In this document: positions 16,167 to 21,791 of the stretch, piece after piece
How the letters are laid out: each line of letters starts with the position of its first letter
Numbering within the stretch: position 1 is the first letter of the stretch
Source of the DNA: Collinsella aerofaciens
Lineage (GTDB): Bacteria > Actinomycetota > Coriobacteriia > Coriobacteriales > Coriobacteriaceae
Assembly: GCF_028209885.1 (NCBI RefSeq)
Contig: NZ_JAQLEM010000035.1
Location: 1-21,791, forward strand
Direction: 5' to 3'
Length of the DNA stretch: 21,791 bases
Notes under the pieces: model-generated
Seen by the model: the letters and a program-made list of their open reading frames with translations, nothing else
Told to the model about the DNA's origin: nothing
Database searches by the model: none
Translations under genes and position numbers: made by a program

Positions 16167-17585
16167 ATGGCCTACGACGCCAAGAAAATCTACTACCGCT
16201 TCGACGATCACCTGAGCCGCCTGGTTCTGGATTACGAGGCGAGCCGTCAGATTTCGCCCGAAAGCGAAAACCTCTACCACGGCCTGCCGACCGCCCCGTA
16301 CGACGAGGACCTGTTCGTAGAGCACAACGTCAAGCGCGGCCTGCGCAATGCCGACGGCTCGGGCGTGGTCGCGGGCCTTACCCGCATCTCGGACGTGCAC
16401 GGCTACAACAAGGTCGACGGCAAAGTCGTGCCCGATCAGGGCAAGCTCACGCTTCGTGGCTACAGCATCGAGGATCTGGTCAACAACGCCCAGGCCGAGA
16501 ACCGCTACGGCTACGAAGAGGTCGCCTATCTGCTCATCACGGGCTCGCTGCCCACCAAAGAGGAACTCGACGGTTTTTGCGGACGCCTGGGTGCTTTTAG
16601 GCACCTGAGCGACGAATACGTCCGTGAGTTCCCCATGACCACGGTGTCGTCGAGCATCATGAATGTGCTTCAGCGCGCCGTGCTGCTGCTCTACGCCTTC
16701 GACGCCGAGCCCGACGCCATTACACCCGAACACGAAATCGACGTCGCCATCTCCATGCTCGCCCGTCTCCCCCGCATCGCCGCCTTCGCGCATATGGCCT
16801 CGGTCGCCAAGCGCCGCGGCTCCGAGGTTCATGTGCCGCACCCCACACCCGGCCTCTCCACCGCTGAGACCATCCTACAGGTGTTGCGCGGCGGCACGGC
16901 ATTCACCCGCGACGAGGCCATGCTGCTCGACGTGATGCTTATGCTGCATGCCGAGCACGGCGGCGGCAATAACTCCACGTTCGCCTGCCGCGTGCTGTCC
17001 TCCTCGGCCACCGACCCGTATTCCGCCTACGCCGCAGCTATCGGCTCGCTCAAGGGCCCGCGCCACGGCGGCGCCAACGCCAAGGTCGTGTCCATGCACG
17101 AGGACATCCGTGCGCATGTCTCCAATTGGGAGGACGAGGACGAGGTCGCAGCCTACCTGAGCAAGATCCTCGACAAGCAGGCCTTCGACGGCACGGGCCT
17201 CATCTACGGCATGGGCCACGCCGTCTACACGCTGAGCGACCCGCGTGCCGAGGTGTGCCGTCGTTACGCGCGCTCGCTGGCAGCCAAGAAGGACCTGGGC
17301 GAGGAGTTCGCGCTCATCGAGCGCATCGAGCGCCTGGCCCCGCAAGTGATGCGCGATCACGGCATGACCAAGCCCATCTGTGCCAACATCGACCTGTACA
17401 CGGGCTTTATCTACAAGATGCTCGGCGTGCCCGAGACGCTCTTTACGCCGCTGTTCGCCGTCGCCCGCATGGCCGGCTGGTCTGCGCACCGCATGGAAGA
17501 GCTCTTCTGCGCGCACCGTATTATTCGCCCGGCCTATCGTCCGGTGATCGAGCCGCTGGAGTACAAGCCGCTCGCTGACCGCTAG
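16167..17585 (+). CDS. Citrate synthase (citrate/2-methylcitrate synthase family)
   Basis: The enzyme condenses oxaloacetate with acetyl-CoA to citrate; in anaerobes it usually supplies 2-oxoglutarate for glutamate synthesis. The 472-residue chain has an N-terminal extension of about 85 residues before the usual core. Catalytic-region marks are HAEHGGGNNSTF (oxaloacetate-site His), GSLKGPRHGGAN, GMGHAVYTLSDPR and ANIDLYTGFIYKMLG with the catalytic Asp. Use of propionyl-CoA as in methylcitrate synthase cannot be excluded, but no other methylcitrate-cycle gene is near. GGAGAGGAG precedes the ATG. It follows the ACT gene and ends in a terminator, so the two may be co-transcribed. Confidence 0.93.
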   Translation: MAYDAKKIYYRFDDHLSRLVLDYEASRQISPESENLYHGLPTAPYDEDLFVEHNVKRGLRNADGSGVVAGLTRISDVHGYNKVDGKVVPDQGKLTLRGYSIEDLVNNAQAENRYGYEEVAYLLITGSLPTKEELDGFCGRLGAFRHLSDEYVREFPMTTVSSSIMNVLQRAVLLLYAFDAEPDAITPEHEIDVAISMLARLPRIAAFAHMASVAKRRGSEVHVPHPTPGLSTAETILQVLRGGTAFTRDEAMLLDVMLMLHAEHGGGNNSTFACRVLSSSATDPYSAYAAAIGSLKGPRHGGANAKVVSMHEDIRAHVSNWEDEDEVAAYLSKILDKQAFDGTGLIYGMGHAVYTLSDPRAEVCRRYARSLAAKKDLGEEFALIERIERLAPQVMRDHGMTKPICANIDLYTGFIYKMLGVPETLFTPLFAVARMAGWSAHRMEELFCAHRIIRPAYRPVIEPLEYKPLADR

Positions 17586-17611
17586 GACGCGGACCGTTAT
17601 AGAACTCGAGC

Positions 17612-17645
17612 GTGGCCAGGGACCCAAGCCCTTGGCCACACTTTT
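17612..17645 (+). terminator. Citrate synthase terminator
   Basis: GTGGCCAGGG (17612-17621) pairs with CCCTTGGCCAC (17629-17639) with one bulge, followed by ACTTTTT. It starts 26 bases past the citrate synthase stop. Confidence 0.85.
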
Positions 17646-17671
17646 TATGCCAGTAGAAAGGATCGCAACGA

Positions 17672-18514
17672 ATGATTGTGTTTTCCGATATGGATGGGAC
17701 GCTGCTGACGAGCGATAAGCAGATGAGCGGCGCCACTTGGGCAATGCTCGACGAGCTCGCACGTCGTGGCATCGAGTTTGTTCCCTGCACGGGGCGCCCG
17801 CTGTCGGGCATCTTTGAGCCCATTCTCGCCCATCCCGCCGTGCACTACGCGGTCTGCGCCAACGGCGCCAGCGTCTGGCGGCTCGACGAAGATACGCCCA
17901 CCGACACCTCACGTGCTACGCGCATCTTGAGCCGACCGCTCGATTGCGGCATTGCCCACCGCATCCATCGCATTGCCGCCGGCCACGATGTGACCTTCGA
18001 TATCTTCGCGGATGGACAGTGCTTCCTCCCCCGCTCGCTATACGGGCGCCTGGATGAGTTCTGCGGCGGTGACCCCCACATCGCGGCTTCACTCAAGCGC
18101 ACACGAACGCCGATCGACATGGATATCGACAGCAAGATCGACGAGGTCGAGACGCTCGAACGTATCGCCATGTACTGGCACAACCCGGCCGATCGCGACG
18201 CCATCGCGACGGCGCTCGACACGCTCGGAGGCATTGAGGTCACGCGTTCGTACGCCATGAATATCGAGGTCATGGGCGAGGGCGCCACCAAGGGGACGGC
18301 CCTCACGTGGCTATGCGAATACCTGGGCAAGCGTCTCGCCGACGCCTGGGCGTTCGGCGACAACATCAACGACATCCCCATGCTGCAGGCAGCGGGCCAC
18401 GGCATGGCCATGATCAACGCCGAGTCCGAAGACCGCGAGGCCGCCGACGCCATCACCGAATACGACAACGACCACGACGGCGTCGCCCGCACCATCATGG
18501 CCGCCCTTGCCTAG
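17672..18514 (+). CDS. HAD-superfamily hydrolase, Cof type (first)
   Basis: This 280-residue protein is a Cof-like phosphatase, a group that dephosphorylates sugar phosphates, nucleotides or cofactors such as FMN. Motif I is FSDMDGTLL with Asp6 as nucleophile and Asp8 as acid/base; Lys207 follows EGATKG, and GDNINDIPM (229-237) is the metal-binding motif. A C2-type cap lies between. AAAGGA is eight bases upstream of the ATG. The substrate cannot be told from sequence. Its TAG stop leads straight into a GGGGACGTTC-type repeat. It faces the second HAD gene tail to tail. Confidence 0.92.
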   Translation: MIVFSDMDGTLLTSDKQMSGATWAMLDELARRGIEFVPCTGRPLSGIFEPILAHPAVHYAVCANGASVWRLDEDTPTDTSRATRILSRPLDCGIAHRIHRIAAGHDVTFDIFADGQCFLPRSLYGRLDEFCGGDPHIAASLKRTRTPIDMDIDSKIDEVETLERIAMYWHNPADRDAIATALDTLGGIEVTRSYAMNIEVMGEGATKGTALTWLCEYLGKRLADAWAFGDNINDIPMLQAAGHGMAMINAESEDREAADAITEYDNDHDGVARTIMAALA

Positions 18515-18524
18515 TCATTGGTCA

Positions 18525-18568
18525 GTCATTGGGGACGTTCTTAAACGACTAGTCGTTGGGGACACTCT
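18525..18568 (+). repeat. GGGGAC/GACTAGTC repeat, copy at the 3' end of the first HAD gene
   Basis: The core at 18531-18554 starts GGGGACGTTC and ends CGACTAGTC. It occurs exactly, in inverted orientation, at 19605-19628; the looser match covers about 45-50 bases. The flanking TAGTCATTGG overlaps the stop of the HAD gene. It may be a dispersed repeat or part of a 3'-end element. Confidence 0.85.
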
Positions 18569-18630
18569 TCGCAAAAAGCTGCAAGGACTGTCCCCCACTG
18601 TCGGCAGAAAAGGAACGTCCCCATCTGCCG
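18558..18630. terminator. Nested hairpins between the convergent HAD genes
   Basis: GGGGACA (18558-18564) pairs with TGTCCCC (18589-18595), and CGGCAG (18602-18607) pairs with CTGCCG (18625-18630). GAACGTCCCC (18613-18622) can also pair with GGGGACGTTC at 18531-18540. The cluster lies between two converging genes and probably terminates both, though no long T-run is present. Confidence 0.5.
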
Positions 18631-18632
18631 GA

Positions 18633-19427
18633 TTAGGAGAGACTCTCCAGCACGCGACGGAGCTCCTGCTGGACGGCGTGGTCGCGGTTACAACCCACCA
18701 CGCGATCGGCCACCGCTTTAAGCGCGGGGCGCGCGTTTTCCATCGCGCAGCCCGTGCCGACAAAGCGAATGATCTCGTAGTCGTTCATCGAGTCGCCAAA
18801 CGCCATGACCTCGTCGCGACCAATGCCGTAATGCTCCGCGAGCTGCGCGATACCCGAGGCCTTCGACACACCAGGCTGCATGGCATCGATCCACGCGTTG
18901 CCCGAAGGTGCAAAAGTAAAGAGCTGACCAAGTTCGCGCTGTAGCACGTACGCGCTGTCCATAACCGCACTGTCGTCGCAAAAGATACTCGCTTTGATGA
19001 TATTTACGCTGGGATCGGGCAGCTCCCAAATGCGCTCGGCATTGGGAAGGTCCTTATCGACCTCACGCACGAACTTGCACTCGTCATCGAGCAGGAAGGA
19101 CTTGGTTCGATCAAATAGCGCAAGATGCAGATTGGGAAACGTCCTGACGGCTTGGGCGAGCCTTCGAATCGCTAGGTGGGAATACACCTCACGGTCTACC
19201 ATCTTACCGTCGGCGTAGACCTGGGCGCCGTTAGCGGCGACAAAGTCCATCTTGTCGCGAACGGGCGCAAAGAACTCGCACAGGCGATCGTAGCGACGAC
19301 CTGACGATGCGGCGAAATGCACGCCATGCTCGTGTAGCGCCAGAATCAGTTCGTAGGTCTCGGGAGGCACCTGGCCGTTTTCGTCAAGCAGTGTGCCGTC
19401 CATATCGGATGCAATCAGTTTAAACAT
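18633..19427 (-). CDS. HAD-superfamily hydrolase, Cof type (second)
   Basis: This 264-residue Cof-type phosphatase is only distantly similar to its neighbour. Motif I ASDMDGTLLD carries Asp8 and Asp10; Lys189 is in VSKASG, and GDSMND (211-216) binds the metal. The cap domain lies in between, with SSGRRYDRL near residue 41. The start at 19427 follows GGGAG seven bases upstream, but that sequence lies in the stem of a long leader hairpin (19433-19494), so translation may be controlled. Substrate unknown. The stop is followed within 20 bases by GGGGACGTTC in sense orientation. Confidence 0.92.
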   Translation of the reverse strand: MFKLIASDMDGTLLDENGQVPPETYELILALHEHGVHFAASSGRRYDRLCEFFAPVRDKMDFVAANGAQVYADGKMVDREVYSHLAIRRLAQAVRTFPNLHLALFDRTKSFLLDDECKFVREVDKDLPNAERIWELPDPSVNIIKASIFCDDSAVMDSAYVLQRELGQLFTFAPSGNAWIDAMQPGVSKASGIAQLAEHYGIGRDEVMAFGDSMNDYEIIRFVGTGCAMENARPALKAVADRVVGCNRDHAVQQELRRVLESLS

Positions 19428-19432
19428 GGAAA

Positions 19433-19494
19433 AGCTCCCTTCGGGCTTGTTGGAATCGAACGTGTATCCGATTCCAACGTACCCAAAGGGAGCT
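19433..19494 (-). promoter_or_regulatory. Long leader hairpin burying the ribosome binding site of the second HAD gene
   Basis: Arms of 26 bases (19433-19458 and 19469-19494) enclose a 10-base loop. AGCTCCCTT pairs with AAGGGAGCT and GTTGGAATCG with CGATTCCAAC. The middle contains GGG/CCC and two positions that are G-U pairs only in minus-strand RNA, leaving two mismatches. The Shine-Dalgarno GGGAG lies in the downstream arm, and TTTT follows just before the ATG. It may be a translational switch, an attenuator or simply a terminator for ade. No known riboswitch class was recognised. Confidence 0.7.
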
Positions 19495-19525
19495 CAAATA
19501 AGACTCCGCGGGCGTAAACGTTACA

Positions 19526-19562
19526 AGGACCTGGCAAATAGCTCACACATGCCAGAGGTCCT
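19526..19562. terminator. Hairpin between ade and the second HAD gene
   Basis: AGGACCTGGCA (19526-19536) pairs with TGCCAGAGGTCCT (19550-19562) with a two-base bulge. On the minus strand it follows the ade stop by about 70 bases and is followed only by TTGT. It is a weak terminator candidate for ade. Confidence 0.5.
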
Positions 19563-19592
19563 ACGGTCGCGGCGTCAGGCAGCCCGCCAAAG

Positions 19593-19637
19593 AGCGTCCC
19601 CGATGACTAGTCGTTTAAGAACGTCCCCGATGACTAG
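19593..19637 (-). repeat. GGGGAC/GACTAGTC repeat, copy overlapping the ade stop
   Basis: The core at 19605-19628 is the exact inverse of 18531-18554. A second GACTAGTC unit (19632-19639) supplies the last Asp codon and the TAG stop of ade. Read along the coding strand, ade and the first HAD gene are followed by the same repeat in the same orientation, starting TAGTCAT. Confidence 0.85.
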
Positions 19638-21454
19638 TCGGAGTAGGTGAAGGTTGTGACGTCGAACATGCCCTCGGGGCGGATGCGGAGCGTCGGGATG
19701 ACCGGCAGGGGCAGGAAGATGATGCCCATGATGGGGTCGAGCGGCGGCTCAATACCCATGGCGCGCGCCTTGACCATAAAGTCGTCGTGCTGCGCGGCAA
19801 CGTCCTCGGCCGTGCCTTCGCGCATCAGGCCACCGAGCGCCAGCGGAATGCGCGCCACGACCTCGCCGTTACGCACCAGCACGTGACCACCCTGGCCCAC
19901 GGCCTCAACGGCAGCCATCATATCGGCAGCGTTATCGCCCACCACGCACACGTTGTGCGAGTCGTGGCCAATCGTGGAGGCAATGGCACCACCGGTGATG
20001 GTGAAACCGCGCACCCAGCCGCGACCGATATGCTTGCCGACCAGGCCCAGGCCAGCGGGGCCGTCGCCATCGGCGCCCTCGGCCTGCAGCGACACGCCAC
20101 GGCCATGGCGCTCGATCAGCATAATGCGGCGCAAGTCCTCGGCGCTCTCGGGGCGGGCCATACCCGTGATAGCCATACCCGGGATGACATCGATAACGGC
20201 CTCGCCCGGCTTAAAGGCATAGTCAAACACGTCGAGCGAAAGCTTCGGCAGCTTAACGGAAGCGCGCAGCTCATCGGCAAGGGCTGCGACCTCGGCCGTC
20301 TCGGGCGCGACCTCGCCCACAAAGGTACCATCCTGCGCCACCAGGGCACCGGCGGCATACACGCGATGCGGAGCTGTGGCAAACGTCAGGTCGTTGAGCA
20401 CCAGCAGGTCGGCACGCTTGCCTGGGGCGATCGCGCCGCGGAGCTCATGCGGGTCGCGACAGCCGTGGTCCAGGCCAAATGCCTCAGCCGTGGAAAGGGA
20501 CGCCATGGAGATGGCGACCACCGGGTCGACGCCAGCCTCGATGGCCACGCGGCAGGCATTGTCGATCATGCCGGTCGAAAGCGCGTCGGAGGGAGCGCGG
20601 TCGTCGGTCGCAAAGCAGCAGCGGCGGGCGCGGGCGGGGTTTTCCAGCAGCATCGGGGACAAATTGGCCAGATCGTGGCTGCACGTGCCCTCACGCAGCA
20701 TCACATACATGCCGCGGGACAGTTTATCGAGCGCCTCCTCGGGAATCGTCGACTCGTGGTCGGCGATAATACCCGCCGCGGCATAGGCGTTGAGGTCCTT
20801 GCCGGCAACGAGCGGCGCGTGGCCGTCAACCTGCTTGGACGGCGTCTGGTTGGCAGCATCGATGCGAGCGCAAGTCTCGGGGTCGGCCATAAAGACGCCC
20901 GGCAGGTTCATCATTTCGCCCAGACCAAAGACATCGCCTGGATGCTCGGCAAAAAACGCCTGCATATCGGCAGCAGAAATAACGGCACCGGCCTGCTCGT
21001 CGGGCAGCGCGGGCACGCACGAAGGCATCATGTATTTGATGGAGATGGGTGCGCGGCGGCCGTCCTCAATCATAAAGCGCAGGCCGTCCAGGCCCGCCAC
21101 ATTAGCAATCTCGTGGCTGTCGGCAATGGCGGTGGTAGTACCGCGCGTCGCGGCCATGCGAGCATACTCGGCGGGACGGATGTTCGAAGACTCGATATGC
21201 AGATGCCCGTCAATAAAACCGGGAGCGAGATAGCGACCCTGGCAGTCGATGACCTCAGTTGCCTCATAGGTGCCAGCGGCATCGTCGCGACCATCGTAGA
21301 GCACGCCGACGATCACACCGTCCTTGACGGCAACGCTACCGGGCGCCACGCGCTGGCCATACACGTCGACGATCTGTGCATTGGTAAACAGCGTGTCGAC
21401 GGGCACGCGGCCCTCGGCGGCCTCGATCACAGTCCTCATGACCTCAACGGACAT
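19634..21454 (-). CDS. ade: Adenine deaminase
   Basis: This 606-residue amidohydrolase-family enzyme converts adenine to hypoxanthine and ammonia in purine salvage. Metal ligands are in GFIDGHLHIES (His84 and His86), with ADSHEIANVAG, GLGEMMNLPGV, the DGHAP His and ATDDRAP (Asp284/285) following as in the bacterial Ade family. The C-terminal domain (GGAIASTIGHDSHN, LPLGGLM-like ALGGLMREG) is complete, and length is typical. The Met at 21454 was chosen because AAAGGAG lies five bases upstream; a longer frame to 21496 runs through a hairpin. The gene has its own promoter. A terminator-like hairpin lies between promoter and start. Its last codons lie in a repeat. Confidence 0.95.
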   Translation of the reverse strand: MSVEVMRTVIEAAEGRVPVDTLFTNAQIVDVYGQRVAPGSVAVKDGVIVGVLYDGRDDAAGTYEATEVIDCQGRYLAPGFIDGHLHIESSNIRPAEYARMAATRGTTTAIADSHEIANVAGLDGLRFMIEDGRRAPISIKYMMPSCVPALPDEQAGAVISAADMQAFFAEHPGDVFGLGEMMNLPGVFMADPETCARIDAANQTPSKQVDGHAPLVAGKDLNAYAAAGIIADHESTIPEEALDKLSRGMYVMLREGTCSHDLANLSPMLLENPARARRCCFATDDRAPSDALSTGMIDNACRVAIEAGVDPVVAISMASLSTAEAFGLDHGCRDPHELRGAIAPGKRADLLVLNDLTFATAPHRVYAAGALVAQDGTFVGEVAPETAEVAALADELRASVKLPKLSLDVFDYAFKPGEAVIDVIPGMAITGMARPESAEDLRRIMLIERHGRGVSLQAEGADGDGPAGLGLVGKHIGRGWVRGFTITGGAIASTIGHDSHNVCVVGDNAADMMAAVEAVGQGGHVLVRNGEVVARIPLALGGLMREGTAEDVAAQHDDFMVKARAMGIEPPLDPIMGIIFLPLPVIPTLRIRPEGMFDVTTFTYSD

Positions 21455-21474
21455 ACATACTCCTTTAACCGTAG

Positions 21475-21510
21475 AAAAAAGCTGCGGAGCGGACAAGCCT
21501 TCACCGCAGC
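21475..21510 (-). promoter_or_regulatory. Terminator-like hairpin in the ade leader
   Basis: On the minus strand GCTGCGG (21510-21504) pairs with CCGCAGC (21487-21481), followed directly by six T (21480-21475), then the ade ribosome binding site. It lies between the likely ade promoter and the start codon, so it could be an attenuator. It begins only about 6-7 bases after the predicted transcription start, which is short for a regulated terminator. I see no purine riboswitch core upstream. Confidence 0.6.
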
Positions 21511-21522
21511 ATGCTCATAGCC

Positions 21523-21550
21523 ATTGTATGCCCAAACGATGGGCCAACAA
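21523..21550 (-). promoter_or_regulatory. Likely ade promoter
   Basis: On the minus strand TTGTTG (21550-21545) and TACAAT (21528-21523) are 16 bases apart. The spacer contains GCCCA and TGGGC as a small inverted repeat with a 5-base centre, a possible operator. It lies about 70 bases upstream of the ade ATG. Confidence 0.6.
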
Positions 21551-21593
21551 TACGCCCCTCCGCTTAACGGCACACGCCACTTGGTGCAATGGG

Positions 21594-21638
21594 GACTGCC
21601 GCTGAGCACCAATGACTACTCGACGACTACTAACTGCC
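21594..21638. repeat. Degenerate GGGGAC / GACTACTCG repeat
   Basis: ATGGGGACTGCCG is followed by CAATGACTACTCGACGACTACT and TGCCGTCCC. The layout recalls the GGGGAC/GACTAGTC repeats at 18525 and 19593 with several changes. The region 21551-21715 otherwise shows no gene. Confidence 0.4.
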
Positions 21639-21715
21639 GTCCCGACAACAAAAACGCCGATGTTTTGGCATCGCCAGCGAGCGGGTCGCATTTGAGACAA
21701 GGTGACGTGAAACGA

Positions 21716-21744
21716 AAGGGCGCTGACCTTCTGGTCGCGCCCTT
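21716..21744 (-). terminator. Hairpin terminator of a gene beyond the right edge
   Basis: A 13-base stem (21716-21728 with 21732-21744, one mismatch) is followed on the minus strand by a T-rich stretch (TTTCGTTT). No gene lies between it and the window end, so it probably ends a minus-strand gene outside the window. The remaining 47 bases to the edge show nothing assignable. Confidence 0.65.
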
Positions 21745-21791
21745 GAAGTTGAACGTCAGATTGTCCAAATGCGGCCCGCGCAGCGTCGGCC

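Noticed and set aside
19459..19478. tRNA T-arm-like GTTCGATTCC on the minus strand
   Set aside because: The flanking bases do not form a 5-bp T-stem and no acceptor, D or anticodon arm is present. It is part of the long leader hairpin.

Overview
The window looks like a chromosomal segment of a high-GC member of the Coriobacteriia, most likely close to Collinsella. This is an inference from gene content and sequence style, not a database match. Supporting features are GC-rich codon use, a prfB without the programmed frameshift, a split two-gene transketolase, a ribosomal protein L31 with a long Ala/Glu/Lys tail, and many short intergenic palindromes carrying a GGGGAC/GTCCCC motif. No rRNA, tRNA or CRISPR array was seen.

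Left part (1-8.2 kb), all on the minus strand: a split transketolase (364-2137), a YitT-type membrane protein (2345-3235), secA and prfB overlapping by one base (4551-7358 and 3403-4551), and rpmE (7668-8093). rpmE has a recognisable promoter and a two-hairpin mRNA leader that resembles an L31 autoregulatory leader.

Middle (about 8.3-15.6 kb): an accessory island bounded by two direct repeats of 64 bp (62/64 identical) at 8318-8381 and 15557-15620. Inside is a minus-strand cassette: a 740-aa double-module permease, a separate ATPase, a second transporter with permease and ATPase fused in one chain, and a 114-aa secreted Tyr-rich peptide ending at a strong terminator. A divergent DUF2975-like membrane protein and XRE/Cro regulator pair follows. 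A truncated, frameshifted tyrosine recombinase lies next to the right repeat. I read this as a decayed integrative element carrying a peptide-linked ABC transport system. It is the best candidate for an undescribed system here.

Right part (15.7-21.8 kb): an ACT-domain protein, a citrate synthase, two Cof-type HAD phosphatases on opposite strands, and an adenine deaminase (ade). The 3' ends of both HAD genes and ade carry the same GGGGACGTTC repeat in sense orientation. The second HAD gene has a long leader hairpin that would bury its ribosome binding site, and ade has a terminator-like hairpin between its promoter and start codon.

Starts were moved from the longest-ORF position to an internal Met wherever a clear Shine-Dalgarno supported it; each case is stated in its entry.
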